A stretch of 64,000 nucleotides of DNA from Nesterenkonia alba DSM 19423 (GCF_000421745.1 NZ_ATXP01000007.1:62001-126000), one strand, 5' to 3'; positions 23,967-33,768 are shown, counted from the first letter of the stretch. Notes: a model not told the origin generated them from the letters alone. Made by a program: numbers and translations.

Positions 23967-25100
23967 GTGACTTCCACCACTGATGCCATTCGCCATATCC
24001 GCCTGTCCTCCGTCACGCTGCCGCTACACACCGCCATCTCAGATGCCAAAGTCTTCACCGGTCGCCAAAAACCGATGACCGAGGTGGTCTTCCTCTTCGC
24101 AGAGATCACCAGCGAGCAAGGGTTCGAAGGCGTTGGCTTCTCCTATTCCAAACGCGCCGGTGGGCCGGCCCAATACGCCCATGCCAAGGAAGTCGCAGCT
24201 CACGCGATCGGCGAAGATCCCAACGACATCGGCAAGCTCTACACCAAGCTGCTGTGGGCCGGGGCCTCAGTGGGGCGTAGCGGAGTGGCCACACAAGCTC
24301 TGGCGGCCATCGACGTCGCCCTCTGGGATATGAAAGCCAAGCGAGCCGGCCTGCCGCTGGCCAAGCTACTCGGTGCCCACCGGGACGCGGTCCGGACCTA
24401 CAACACCTCCGGAGGCTTCTTGCACGCCAGTGTTGAGGAGATCACTGCCCGGGCCGATGAGGTGCTCGCCGCCGGCGTCGGCGGAATCAAAATCAAAGTG
24501 GGCTTGCCGGATTCGGCTGAAGACATCCGGCGCGTCACCGCCGTGCGGGAGCATCTGGGCGAGGACGTTGCGCTCATGGTCGATGCCAATCAACAGTGGG
24601 ACCGCACCACCGCGCTGCGAATGGGTCGCCGACTCGAGGAATTCAACCTGGTGTGGATTGAGGAACCGGTGGATGCCTATGACGCCGAAGGTCACGCCGC
24701 GCTGGCTGACGCCCTCGACACTCCCATCGCCACCGGCGAGATGCTGGCCTCGGTGGCTGAACACGAACGACTCATCGCGACCGGCGCCTGCGACATCATC
24801 CAGCCAGATGCACCCCGGGTCGGCGGTATCACCCAGTTTTTGCGGCTGGCGGCCTTCGCCGATCAGGCCGGATTGGATCTGGCTCCACACTTCGCCATGG
24901 AGATCCACCTCCACTTGGCCGCCGCCTACCCGCGGGAGACCTGGGTGGAGCACTTCGACTGGCTGGACCCGCTCTTCAACGAACGCCTGGAGATCTCGGA
25001 GGGACGGATGCACGTCCCGGACCGCCCAGGCCTGGGATTGACCTTCAGCGAGCAGTCGCGTGCCTGGACCACAGACGCCGTCGAGTTCGGCACTCCCTAA
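23967..25100 (+). CDS. Enolase-superfamily dehydratase, galactarate/L-talarate type
   Basis: 377 residues from GTG 23967 (AGGA about 10 nt upstream). The barrel carries the KxK motif IKIKVG, metal ligands MVDANQQWD, WIEEPVD and TGEMLAS, then IIQPDAPRVGG and the histidine segment LAPHFAMEIHLHLA, as in galactarate/L-talarate dehydratases of the mandelate racemase group. With KdgD and dioxovalerate dehydrogenase downstream it would start the galactarate-to-2-oxoglutarate route. Glucarate or another aldarate is an alternative substrate. The LysR gene lies between it and the following steps. Confidence 0.86.
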   Translation: MTSTTDAIRHIRLSSVTLPLHTAISDAKVFTGRQKPMTEVVFLFAEITSEQGFEGVGFSYSKRAGGPAQYAHAKEVAAHAIGEDPNDIGKLYTKLLWAGASVGRSGVATQALAAIDVALWDMKAKRAGLPLAKLLGAHRDAVRTYNTSGGFLHASVEEITARADEVLAAGVGGIKIKVGLPDSAEDIRRVTAVREHLGEDVALMVDANQQWDRTTALRMGRRLEEFNLVWIEEPVDAYDAEGHAALADALDTPIATGEMLASVAEHERLIATGACDIIQPDAPRVGGITQFLRLAAFADQAGLDLAPHFAMEIHLHLAAAYPRETWVEHFDWLDPLFNERLEISEGRMHVPDRPGLGLTFSEQSRAWTTDAVEFGTP

Positions 25101-25240
25101 ACCGACGACGTCGCAGGCTCCGCTCATCGGCTTCCTTGCCACACCGCGACACACCTAGGGACTTGATATGACACACACCACATGGCACGATGATGCACAC
25201 TAGGTTTGTTTTTCTCGTCTATTGATACCTGGAGGGCATC

Positions 25241-26131
25241 GTGTTTACCCTCGATCAGGTGCGTTCCTTCGTCGCCGTGGCGGAAGAGCTGCACTTCGGG
25301 CGGGCCGCTGAGCGGCTCAATATGACCCAGCCCCCGCTGAGCCGCCAGATCCAGAAGTTGGAGAAGTCCGTCGGCGTCAAGCTGGTCGAACGAGATAACC
25401 GCCGGGTGGCCCTGACCCCCGCTGGAACCGCCTTCCTCGAGCAGGCCCGCAAAGTCCTCATTACCGCTGAACAGGCCCCTCAGGCCGCCCGACGGATTGC
25501 CCGCGGCCAGGCGGGGGTGCTGCGGATCGGCTTCACCGCGGCCTCCGGGTTCAGCGTGCTAGGGCAATTACTGGCCGATCTGGCCGAGACCGCTCCCGAG
25601 GTCGACGTCGACTTACGGGAGATGGTGACCAGTGAACAGATCGCGGCCCTGTCCAAGGACGAGATCGACGTCGGACTCGCCCGCCCACCCTTCGATTCAG
25701 ACCTCTTTGACTCCCGTCTGCTGCACGCCGAGCCCTTAGAACTTGCGGTCCCGGCCGGGCACCGGCTCACCGAGTTAGGCCGCCCAGTAGCCGCCAAAGA
25801 CCTCAAAAACGTGCCGCTCATCATGCACCACCCTTCCAAAGCGCGGTACTTCTACGATTTGTCCATCCGCAATGTCCCCATCCACCACGGCAATGTGGTC
25901 CACACCGTCAGTCAGATCCTGACGATGATCTCGTTGGTCGCTGCCGGCCGGGGCGCCGCCTTTGTGCCGGCTTCGGCCCGCAAGCTCGGCATCGACGGCG
26001 TGGAGCACCTGAGCCTGGAGGCCTCTCCGGACAATGTGGTTGAACTGCACGCGGTGTGGAACCGCCAGCGGTTCAACCCTGCGCTGCGCCGGCTGCTGAC
26101 CGCTCTTGAGCGCGATGCCTCCGGCACATAA
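25241..26131 (+). CDS. LysR-family transcriptional regulator
   Basis: A 296-residue LysR protein starting at GTG 25241 with GGAGG 5 nt upstream. The N-terminal helix-turn-helix is FVAVAEELHFGRAAERLNMTQPPLSRQIQKLE, shown here in parts: HFGRAAERLNMTQPPLSRQ; the C-terminal effector domain includes LRIGFTAASGFSVLGQLL and the DLREMVTSEQI hinge region. It sits between the dehydratase and the kdgD gene and probably activates them on an aldarate signal. The 140 bp before it holds ACCTAG (25155-25160) and CTAGGT at about 25200 as a distant inverted pair but no firm T-N11-A box. Confidence 0.9.
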   Translation: MFTLDQVRSFVAVAEELHFGRAAERLNMTQPPLSRQIQKLEKSVGVKLVERDNRRVALTPAGTAFLEQARKVLITAEQAPQAARRIARGQAGVLRIGFTAASGFSVLGQLLADLAETAPEVDVDLREMVTSEQIAALSKDEIDVGLARPPFDSDLFDSRLLHAEPLELAVPAGHRLTELGRPVAAKDLKNVPLIMHHPSKARYFYDLSIRNVPIHHGNVVHTVSQILTMISLVAAGRGAAFVPASARKLGIDGVEHLSLEASPDNVVELHAVWNRQRFNPALRRLLTALERDASGT

Positions 26132-26224
26132 GCCCATACAAAACAAGGCGTGGACTACGCCGGAAACCATCCATAGGGTGAGGGCAGCATTGCCGCGCCC
26201 TGACTGATCGCAAGGGAGATCTTC

Positions 26225-27178
26225 GTGCCCCAGTACACCCCGCAGGAACTAGCCGACCACCTCAAGGACGGTCTGCTCTCTTTCCCCGTCACCGCCTTCA
26301 CACAAGACCTGCAGATCGATGAAGACGCCTACCGGGCCCATGTGAATTGGCAGGCCCGGCAGGGCGTGGCCGGGCTCTTCGCCGCCGGCGGCACCGGTGA
26401 GGGATTCAGCCTCTCGGTGGAAGAGAACGCCCAGGTGGTCCGCGCCGCAGCAGAAGAGGCCGCCGGGGCGGTGCCAGTGCTGGGCTCCGCCGGAGGTGCC
26501 ACCTACCAGGCTGTAGCCAACGCCCAGGCGGCCGAGGCTGCCGGCTGCGAGGGCCTGCTGCTGCTGCCGCCGTACCTGACCGAATGCGATCAGGCCGGGC
26601 TTGAGGCGCACGTCGACGCCGTCTGCGAGGCCACCAGCATCGGGGTCATCGTCTACAACCGAGCCAACGCGGTCTACAAAGCGGAGACCGTGGCCCGCTT
26701 GGCGGAGAAACACGAGAACTTCATCGGCTTCAAAGACGCCACCGGGGACATCGAGGCGGTCACCCGGGTGGTGGCCACCAACGGTGACCGGCTGTTCTAC
26801 CTGGGCGGACTGCCCACAGCGGAGACCTTCGCCCTACCGATGCTGCAGCTGGGGATGAGCACCTACTCCTCAGCCATGTACAACTTTGTCCCCGAGTTCG
26901 CCCTGGAGTTCTACGCCGATGTGCGCCGCCAGGACCGTGCCGCGGTGACCGAGAAACTCAACCGGTTCGTGCTGCCCTACCTTCAGATCCGTGACCGGGT
27001 GAAGGGCTACGGGGTGAGCATCGTCAAAGGAGGACTGAAGGCCGTGGGACGGGACGTTGGCCCGGTTCGCCCACCGCTGCAGGATCTCACCGAGCAGGAT
27101 GTCCAGGATCTCTCCGATCTCATCGACGCCGCCGGCATCCGTCCCACCAGTGGGGCCGAAGCACTCTCGGCTGTCTGA
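26225..27178 (+). CDS. kdgD: 5-dehydro-4-deoxyglucarate dehydratase
   Basis: A 317-residue DapA-family protein of the decarboxylating dehydratase type, converting 5-keto-4-deoxyglucarate to 2,5-dioxovalerate with loss of CO2 and water. Visible are LLSFPVTAFTQD, AAGGTGEGFSLS, IVYNRANAVY with the catalytic tyrosine, and FKDATGDIE with the Schiff-base lysine, all typical for KdgD. GTG 26225 follows AAGGGAGA by 5 nt. The next gene encodes the enzyme for its product. Confidence 0.93.
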   Translation: MPQYTPQELADHLKDGLLSFPVTAFTQDLQIDEDAYRAHVNWQARQGVAGLFAAGGTGEGFSLSVEENAQVVRAAAEEAAGAVPVLGSAGGATYQAVANAQAAEAAGCEGLLLLPPYLTECDQAGLEAHVDAVCEATSIGVIVYNRANAVYKAETVARLAEKHENFIGFKDATGDIEAVTRVVATNGDRLFYLGGLPTAETFALPMLQLGMSTYSSAMYNFVPEFALEFYADVRRQDRAAVTEKLNRFVLPYLQIRDRVKGYGVSIVKGGLKAVGRDVGPVRPPLQDLTEQDVQDLSDLIDAAGIRPTSGAEALSAV

Positions 27179-27271
27179 TCCCCCGCTTTATCATCCATGC
27201 TCCACCGCCCCGGGGCCCCTCAGCTGCGGGGCTGAAGACCCTCTGATCCGTTCACCACAGGAGTCACGACT

Positions 27272-28870
27272 ATGCCGCAGAATCTCACCGGATCCTCCCT
27301 CATCGCTGGTCAGCAGGTGCCCGGCACTGGCCGCACTGTCCACGGCCACAACCCCGCCACCGGGGAACAGCTGGAGCCCGGCTACACCCTCATTGACGAA
27401 TCACAGTTGAGCCAGGCCACCGCCGCTGCGGCAGAGGCCTACCCGAGCTTCTCCACGCTGGAACCGGAAGCCCACGCGAGCTTCTTGGAGTCCATCGCCG
27501 CCAATATCGAGGCCGTGGGGCAGGAACTGGCCGCCCGGGTGATGGCCGAGACGGGGTTGCCCGAGGCCCGGGTGACCATGGAACGCGGTCGCACGGTGAA
27601 CCAGTTGCGCCTGTTCGCCTCTGTGGTCCGCGCCGGGGATTTCCGCGGGGTCCGTTGGGATCCCGCGATTCCAGACCGCACGCCGCTGCCGCGCCCGGAT
27701 ATTCGCCAGCGCCGTATCCCCTTGGGTCCGGTGGCCGTCTTTGGTGCGAGCAACTTTCCGCTGGCCTTCTCGGTGGCCGGTGGAGACACCGCCTCCGCCC
27801 TAGCTGCCGGTTGTCCTGTGGTCTTCAAAGCCCACAACGCCCACCCGGGAACCTCAGAGATCGTCGGTCAGGCGATCACCCAGGCGGTGGCCGATGCCGA
27901 CCTTCATCCTGGGGTCTTCAGCCTGATCTACGGTCCGGGTGCTTCGATCGGCCAGGCCCTGGCCTCTGATCCGGCGATCACCGCGGTGGGCTTCACCGGG
28001 TCCCGCGCCGCCGGGGTTTCGCTGATGCAGGCCGCCGCTGCCCGTGAGGTTCCCATTCCGGTGTACGCGGAGATGAGCAGTATCAACCCGGTGTTCTTCT
28101 TCCCCGGTGTTCTGGAGAAGAACGACGACGACGTCGCCGCACTTGCTCAGGCGTACATCACCTCGGTCACCGGCTCCTCGGGTCAGCTGTGCACTCAGCC
28201 GGGTCTGGTCTTTGTGCCATCCGGCACAGCTGGTGACCGCTTTGTCACCGCTGTGGGTGAGGCCGCCGCCCAAGTGGAGGGACAGACGATGCTCACTGCC
28301 TCAATCTGCCAGTCCTGGAAGCAGGGCGTGGAGCAGTTGGCCGCCCAGACGGGAGTGGAGTTGGTCGGCCGGGGAGCCGAAGGGCCCCATGACAACGCCC
28401 CGGCGCCGGCGGTGTACCAGGCCTCGGCTGAGCAGTTCCGGAACAACCCGGTCCTCCACGAGGAGATCTTCGGTGCCGCCTCCCTGGTGATCCGCTATGA
28501 CTCCCCGGCCGATTTGGCCGAGGCGACTCAGCGGCTGGAAGGCCAGTTGACCGCCACTATTCATGTGGCCGAGTCCGACTACGCTCAGGCTGCCCCGCTG
28601 GTGCCACTGCTGGAGCAGAAAGCGGGCCGGATTCTTGCCAATGGCTGGCCCACCGGGGTGGAGGTCAACCACGCCATGGTGCACGGCGGCCCCTTCCCGG
28701 CCACCTCGGATTCCCGCACCACCAGTGTGGGGACCCTAGCCATTGAGCGTTTCTTGCGTCCAGTGGCGTATCAGAACCTGCCGGAGGAGCTGCTGCCGGA
28801 ACCGGTCAAGGCCGACAACCCGTGGAACCTCAACCGGCGCATCGACGGCGACCTCCAGCTCGAGTCCTGA
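27272..28870 (+). CDS. 2,5-dioxovalerate (alpha-ketoglutarate semialdehyde) dehydrogenase
   Basis: A 532-residue NADP-type aldehyde dehydrogenase. The catalytic cysteine is in TGSSGQLCTQPG and the general-base glutamate in YAEMSSINPVFFF, which is characteristic of the ketoglutarate semialdehyde dehydrogenase branch (many ALDHs have ELGG here). The length also fits this branch. It completes the aldarate route to 2-oxoglutarate. It lies 93 bp after kdgD. ATG 27272 has an AGGAG about 9 nt upstream. Confidence 0.92.
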   Translation: MPQNLTGSSLIAGQQVPGTGRTVHGHNPATGEQLEPGYTLIDESQLSQATAAAAEAYPSFSTLEPEAHASFLESIAANIEAVGQELAARVMAETGLPEARVTMERGRTVNQLRLFASVVRAGDFRGVRWDPAIPDRTPLPRPDIRQRRIPLGPVAVFGASNFPLAFSVAGGDTASALAAGCPVVFKAHNAHPGTSEIVGQAITQAVADADLHPGVFSLIYGPGASIGQALASDPAITAVGFTGSRAAGVSLMQAAAAREVPIPVYAEMSSINPVFFFPGVLEKNDDDVAALAQAYITSVTGSSGQLCTQPGLVFVPSGTAGDRFVTAVGEAAAQVEGQTMLTASICQSWKQGVEQLAAQTGVELVGRGAEGPHDNAPAPAVYQASAEQFRNNPVLHEEIFGAASLVIRYDSPADLAEATQRLEGQLTATIHVAESDYAQAAPLVPLLEQKAGRILANGWPTGVEVNHAMVHGGPFPATSDSRTTSVGTLAIERFLRPVAYQNLPEELLPEPVKADNPWNLNRRIDGDLQLES

Positions 28871-28906
28871 CCCTCCAGCGACGTTCTACCGAAGAAGAGC
28901 TGGGGC

Positions 28907-29419
28907 TCACAGCCCGGGCGGCTGGTGGACGCCCTGGCCGAGATTGCTGAAGGGGATCCTGCTCTGGAAGGTGTCGTCCTTGACGATCCGCCCCATGTCT
29001 AAGCGCGACTGAGGTTCCTGGGTCGCGCGGACGAACGCGTTGCTCGCAGGCACCCAGAGAAGCACCAGGCCCACCAGGGCCGGCAGGACCGTCAACACCA
29101 ATGCGGGATGCAGCAGCAGGAGGGCCGGTGTGAGGGCGATCATGGCAGTGGCCGCCACTCGCCACCGTCGCGAACCGCTGGTGCCGCGAGCCGCAACCAG
29201 CAGGAGCGGGACGCCCACAAGTGCGGCGATGCCGAGGCGGCCTACTGCGCGAATGAAGGGCCCGAGCTCCGCGGGGTCTGGGGCGGCAAGGCCGAAGAGC
29301 GCTCCAGACACGATGATGGTGACCCCGGCGGCCGCGATCAGAAACGCCGCCGCCTTCATGGTCCCCGGCCGCCGGGGCTGCACGCGCGGCACAGAGGGCC
29401 GGTCCGTTGTCCGACTCAT
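28907..29419 (-). CDS. Small four-helix membrane protein, function unknown
   Basis: About 170 residues: a basic N-terminus (PSVPRVQPRRPGTMK), then hydrophobic segments AAAFLIAAAGVTIIVSGALF, LGIAALVGVPLLLVAARG, VAATAMIALTPALLLLHPAL and LTVLPALVGLVLLWVPA, and a polar tail. ATG 29419 has GGAAGG about 8 nt upstream; a GTG at 29428 is also possible. Not part of an obvious operon; convergent with the aldehyde dehydrogenase gene. Not recognised. Confidence 0.6.
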   Translation of the reverse strand: MSRTTDRPSVPRVQPRRPGTMKAAAFLIAAAGVTIIVSGALFGLAAPDPAELGPFIRAVGRLGIAALVGVPLLLVAARGTSGSRRWRVAATAMIALTPALLLLHPALVLTVLPALVGLVLLWVPASNAFVRATQEPQSRLDMGRIVKDDTFQSRIPFSNLGQGVHQPPGL

Positions 29420-29511
29420 GGCCACCACCTTCCTGATCGCTGGGTTCAGCTATATGATCCAGGACACATTCTCCTGACTGCGCCTGGGCAGCAGCTGGGC
29501 ACGGCGGGCGG

Positions 29512-31617
29512 CTATGTCTCCTGGACGACGGCGATTCCTCCAGCAGGGACGTTCAGCTTGCCTTTGATCTTGCTGTCGCTGAGCAGTTCGTGCCCCTTGA
29601 CCTTGAGCTTGGCGTCATTGCCGGTGTGGTTGAAGACGAAGAGGAAGCTTTCGGTCTCGCTGCGGCGCCGGACCACTTCGATCCCTTCGGGCGCGTCTTC
29701 ATGCTCCGGGGCGACACCGGCTTCGGTGAGCACCTCGGTGAGAATGCTCTTCACCGCGTCGTCGTCGGGCCGGGTGCCCACGTACCACCCTGCCCCTTCG
29801 CCGACGGTGTTGCGCGTCACCGCGGGTAGCCCCGCCAGGGTGAAGATACCGGTCGGCGCTGTGGTCGCAGCGGCAGCGGCAGGGTCATCGACCCGTTGAA
29901 GGGTCGCGAAACGGCGCACCACCTCAGCGGCACCAGAACCGGAGTCGGTGACGGTGATCTTCTCGCTCCAGAAGTCAGCGGTGCTGCCATCATCCAGGGT
30001 GATTCGCTCGTTCGGCTGCACAGGCCAGAACTCCTCGGTGCGGATACCGAGCAGTTGGCGGAATGCCCCCGGGTAACCGCCCAGGCGGACATTGTCGTAC
30101 TCGTCAACGATGCCGGAGAAGTAGGTGACCAGCACGCTAGCTCCTCGGGAGGCGGCCTCGGCGATCCGCTCCGCTGTGGCGTCGTCGGTGAGGTAAAGCC
30201 CCGGGACGATGATGCTGCGGTACCCGCTGAGGTCATCACTGGGATGTACGACGTCGGTGGTCACCCCGAGATTCCACAGGCCGCGGTACCAGCGCAGCAC
30301 CTCCTCCGGATAGGAGTAGTCATTATTGGGATGGGAGTCCAGTTCGGCTCCCCACCAGGCCTCGTAGTCGAAGAGCACCGCCACCTCAGCGGTGACCTCA
30401 GTGCCCTTGACCGGCTCCAACTGCTTCAGCGCATCCCCGAGGCGCACGGTGGTGCGGTAGACGTCAGTGTCACGGCCCCCGTGGGGCACCATCGCCGAGT
30501 GGTATTTCTCCGCACCGGCTTTGGACTGCCGCCACTGGAAGAACATCACCGCATCAGCTCCCCGGGCCACGTGCCCCAGGGAGTCGCGGAGCATCTCCTC
30601 CGGGGGCTTGGTGTGGTTCCGCGGCTGCCAGTTCACCCCGGAGGTGGAGTGCTCCATGAGCATCCACGGCTTGCCGCGGGCCACACCGCGGGTGAGGTCA
30701 GCACTGAAGGCCAGTTCAATGTGGCGCTGCGGGTCATCGGCGATGGTGTAGTGATCGGTGGCGATGACATCCATGTCGTCGGCCCAGTCGAAGTAGTCCA
30801 TGTTCTTCGAACGGGTGGTGCACATGAAATTAGTGGTCACCGGGACATCAGGGGTGACCTCACGCAGTACGGCTTTCATGTCCCGGAAGTAGCTGAGCAG
30901 CTCATCGGAGGAGTACCGGTAGAAGTCCAACTTCTGGGTGGGATTGACGAACATGGGCGCAGTGCGCGGAGGCAAGATCTCCTCAAAACTGGAATACCGC
31001 TGGGACCAGAAGGCCGTTCCCCACGCGGCGTTGAGATTTTCCACTGTCCCGTAGCGGGACTCAAGCCACCGGCGGAAGGCCGCAGCGGCGTCGTCGGAGA
31101 AGTCATGGGAATTGTGGCAGCCGATCTCATTGTCCACGTGCCACAGTGCCAGGGCGGGGTGGTCGGCATAGCGTTCTGCCATAGCTCGGGTCATGCCCAC
31201 GGCGTAGTCGCGGAAGACCGGGTTGGAGACCGAGTATGCCTGGCGGGCCCCAGGCCACAGGGTGACACCCTCAGCCGTCTGGGGCAGGATCTCGGGGTGC
31301 TGATGGGTCAACCATGGCGGCGGGGAGGCCGTGGCGGTCGCCAAAGCCGCGTAGATACCGGCCTCAGCGAGCCGGTCGAGGGTCTCATCGAGCCAGCCCC
31401 AGTCGTACTCGCCCTGACGTGGTTCGAGCATCGCCCAGGAGAAGATACCCACGCTGACCAGATTCACTCCGGCTTCGGTCATCAACTCGATGTCTTCTAG
31501 CCGGGTCTGCTGGGGCCACTGCTCGGGGTTGTAGTCCCCGCCATAGGCCAGTCCGGGGACTTTCTCCGGCCAGCGGTATTCAGGTGCTGAGTCAGTGCGT
31601 GCGCGGTTGGTGCTCAT
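29512..31617 (-). CDS. GH42 beta-galactosidase
   Basis: A 701-residue family 42 glycoside hydrolase without signal peptide, so cytoplasmic. The barrel starts GLAYGGDYNPEQWP. The acid/base glutamate is Glu164 (HVDNEIGCHNS) and the nucleophile Glu321 (MLMEHSTSGVNWQ). The trimerisation and C-terminal domains follow. GH42 enzymes typically remove galactose from beta-galactosides and from galacto- or arabinogalacto-oligosaccharides, which fits the adjacent GH127 gene and galKT. ATG 31617 has AAGGAGAG 4 nt upstream. Confidence 0.94.
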   Translation of the reverse strand: MSTNRARTDSAPEYRWPEKVPGLAYGGDYNPEQWPQQTRLEDIELMTEAGVNLVSVGIFSWAMLEPRQGEYDWGWLDETLDRLAEAGIYAALATATASPPPWLTHQHPEILPQTAEGVTLWPGARQAYSVSNPVFRDYAVGMTRAMAERYADHPALALWHVDNEIGCHNSHDFSDDAAAAFRRWLESRYGTVENLNAAWGTAFWSQRYSSFEEILPPRTAPMFVNPTQKLDFYRYSSDELLSYFRDMKAVLREVTPDVPVTTNFMCTTRSKNMDYFDWADDMDVIATDHYTIADDPQRHIELAFSADLTRGVARGKPWMLMEHSTSGVNWQPRNHTKPPEEMLRDSLGHVARGADAVMFFQWRQSKAGAEKYHSAMVPHGGRDTDVYRTTVRLGDALKQLEPVKGTEVTAEVAVLFDYEAWWGAELDSHPNNDYSYPEEVLRWYRGLWNLGVTTDVVHPSDDLSGYRSIIVPGLYLTDDATAERIAEAASRGASVLVTYFSGIVDEYDNVRLGGYPGAFRQLLGIRTEEFWPVQPNERITLDDGSTADFWSEKITVTDSGSGAAEVVRRFATLQRVDDPAAAAATTAPTGIFTLAGLPAVTRNTVGEGAGWYVGTRPDDDAVKSILTEVLTEAGVAPEHEDAPEGIEVVRRRSETESFLFVFNHTGNDAKLKVKGHELLSDSKIKGKLNVPAGGIAVVQET

Positions 31618-31643
31618 CTCTCTCCTTGGTTCGGAGGTCTCCG

Positions 31644-31709
31644 GGCACCCTCAGGTGCCAGGCTGTATCTACCCCTGAAGGGCAGTGGCTCGGCACCACC
31701 CTATCGATA
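31644..31709 (-). promoter_or_regulatory. Control region of the beta-galactosidase gene
   Basis: TATCGATA (31702-31709), in the context CTTTATCGATA on the minus strand, is a palindrome that recurs with the same left flank at 62501-62508 before another sugar operon, so it is a likely LacI-type operator. Nearer the gene, GGCACC (31644-31649) and GGTGCC (31654-31659) make a small perfect hairpin in the leader. No confident -35/-10 was found. Confidence 0.45.
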
Positions 31710-31768
31710 AAGTGATGTCCCCCTCATCCAAGGTGCTCACGGCAGCGGGGCACCTCACCAGGGTCACA

Positions 31769-33745
31769 TCAGGGGGAGGCCTCGGTGTGCCGCTGACGTA
31801 GCTGAGCACTGGCTGCTGGCACCTCGGGCAACCAGACGCGCATGGTGGCGGGCCCGCGGTTGCCCCAGCGGTGGTAAGGGATCAGCGGGATGAAGAGCAC
31901 ATCATCACTCTCACCGGGTTCGGGGGTGGCCGTCGGCGCATAGGGCCAGGCACGGTCGGTGTCCCGATGGGCCCGCACCGGCACGTAGACGGTCTTACCT
32001 TCCCCGCGTAACGGGTATCGGGGATCAGCGCGCACTCCGGAGACATCACTGACTCCCTGGCGGACCATCTCTGCTGGCAGGTCCGTGGATTCCAGGGCCA
32101 TGACCACCGGACCGCATTCGACCGCGACGTGTGTGCGCACGGCATCAACCCGGGGGTCGGCCCAGGTCCAGCGGGGGGCCACCGGTAATTCCACGGTGAC
32201 CGTGTCCCCGGCTGCCAGGCCCGTCTGCGACTCACCGGTCCCGGGAATGTGGAAACTGCCAGGATCAGCGCTGACCGGCTCGTGGCTGCCCCACCAGATG
32301 CGAGTCCCCTGCGCCCATGCTGGGACGCGTAGGCTCAGTCGCCAGTCTTCGGGGGCCTGCACCACGTGGATGCGCACACTGCCGGCATAGGGGTAGTCGG
32401 TCTCGATACGCAGGGTGACCCTCCGGCCACCGGCAAGTGTGGTCTCCACCGTACCTGGCATGTACTGATGCACCTGGAGACCGTCATCATCGGCAGTGGC
32501 CACGTAGGCGCCCAAGGACGCTAATGTGCGGGTTAAGTTAGTGGGACAACAGGAGACGTCGAACCAGGCAGCCCGCACACTGGAGGCGGCTCGGGGGCTC
32601 GGTTCCTCCTGGTCCGGGGAGTCCCCGGCAACACGCTGATACAGGGTGTTCGTATAGAAGAAACTGCGCCCATCCTGCGCCACGGCGGCAGCGATGACGT
32701 TATAGAGCGTGCGTTCGATGGCATCAGCGTGCACCGGATCACCGGTGGCCAATAGCAGACGATGGTTCAGCTGGACCGAGGCGATGCCGGCGCAGGTCTC
32801 AGAGTAGGAGCGGTCGGGGGGAAGCACGAAGTCCCCACCGAAGGCCTCCCCTTCGTGGTGGGCGCCCATTCCGCCGGTGAGGTACGTGCGCCGGGCCAGT
32901 GCGCTGGTGAGCTGATTCGACACGGCGGTGAGAAGTTCGTCATCTCCAGTATCGATGGCGACGTCGGCCGCTCCAGAGGAGAGGTACAGGGCCCTGACCG
33001 CGTGCCCCCGTAACGTGGTCGCTGTCCGGACCGGTGTGTCGTCCTGGAAGTACTCCTGTCCAAAGAAGATCTTCCCCAGCGCGCCCCGTCCCCGCCGCTC
33101 GATAAATTGCTGCGCCTGGCGGAGGTATTTCGTGTCCCCGGTGACCCTAGAGAGTTCGGCCAGTGCTGTTTCGATTTCTGGGTGTCCGCAGATGCGCGGG
33201 TCATCGGGCGCGCCGAACTCTCGGCACACGTGCTCAGCAGCCGCCACCGCAGTGCGTACCAGCAGGTCCTCTCCGTAGCAACGGGCCCGCGCGACCCCGG
33301 CCTGAATGAGGTGACCGAAGCAGTAGAGTTCGTGCCCCCATTCCAGATCAGAGTAGCGGGGCTGTTGCCCTGGTCGTCCGAACATGGTGTTGAGGTAGCC
33401 GTCGCTTTCCTGCGCGGCAGCGACCCGGGCGCTGAGGGCCTGGAAACGCGCTTCGAGGTGTTGGTCTCCGGTGCGGCCGATTTCCCAGGCCATCCCTTCG
33501 AGCAGCTTATAGACCTCAGAGTCGGAGAACTCCCGACCGCTTCTTCCCGCAGGGAGCGTACCGGCTGCTGCACGGTCGAAATTCGCCGCCCACCCTGTCT
33601 TCTCGATCCAGTGCTCGACATGCGGAATGACCGCCGAGTGGGTCAGCTCCTGGCGCTGCCCCCAGAAGCCACCCTCGAGGGTGACCTCCTCGATGCCGAG
33701 CGGTCGGAAGCGGCCGGCACGGGGTTGAACGGGGGAAATAGTCAT
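31769..33745 (-). CDS. GH127 beta-L-arabinofuranosidase
   Basis: A 658-residue DUF1680/GH127 enzyme, the same length as the Bifidobacterium enzyme HypBA1. Starting at ATG 33745, it has the early GFWGQRQELTHSAVIPHVEHW segment (in parts GFWGQRQE and VIPHVEHW), SETCAGIASVQLNHRLL with the glutamate/cysteine pair, and FDVSCCPTNLTRTL with the zinc-binding cysteines. It removes beta-L-arabinofuranose from short oligosaccharides in the cytoplasm. It is the last gene of the SBP-permease-permease operon, 23 bp after the second permease. A weak GGAG about 12 nt upstream supports the start; the frame runs open much further, through the permease gene, but that part is a shadow. Confidence 0.93.
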   Translation of the reverse strand: MTISPVQPRAGRFRPLGIEEVTLEGGFWGQRQELTHSAVIPHVEHWIEKTGWAANFDRAAAGTLPAGRSGREFSDSEVYKLLEGMAWEIGRTGDQHLEARFQALSARVAAAQESDGYLNTMFGRPGQQPRYSDLEWGHELYCFGHLIQAGVARARCYGEDLLVRTAVAAAEHVCREFGAPDDPRICGHPEIETALAELSRVTGDTKYLRQAQQFIERRGRGALGKIFFGQEYFQDDTPVRTATTLRGHAVRALYLSSGAADVAIDTGDDELLTAVSNQLTSALARRTYLTGGMGAHHEGEAFGGDFVLPPDRSYSETCAGIASVQLNHRLLLATGDPVHADAIERTLYNVIAAAVAQDGRSFFYTNTLYQRVAGDSPDQEEPSPRAASSVRAAWFDVSCCPTNLTRTLASLGAYVATADDDGLQVHQYMPGTVETTLAGGRRVTLRIETDYPYAGSVRIHVVQAPEDWRLSLRVPAWAQGTRIWWGSHEPVSADPGSFHIPGTGESQTGLAAGDTVTVELPVAPRWTWADPRVDAVRTHVAVECGPVVMALESTDLPAEMVRQGVSDVSGVRADPRYPLRGEGKTVYVPVRAHRDTDRAWPYAPTATPEPGESDDVLFIPLIPYHRWGNRGPATMRVWLPEVPAASAQLRQRHTEASP

Positions 33746-33768
33746 ATCGAATACGTCTCCAGACGGGG

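Noticed and set aside
27180-27271. GC-rich partial dyads between kdgD and the aldehyde dehydrogenase gene as terminator
   Set aside because: CCCCGGGGCCCC and CAGCTGCGGGGCTG give only short competing pairings, and the genes probably share a transcript.
29896-31500. 534-codon open frame on the plus strand opposite the GH42 gene
   Set aside because: It is the antisense shadow of a high-GC gene; the product has no family-like segments, while the minus strand encodes an intact GH42 with both catalytic glutamates.
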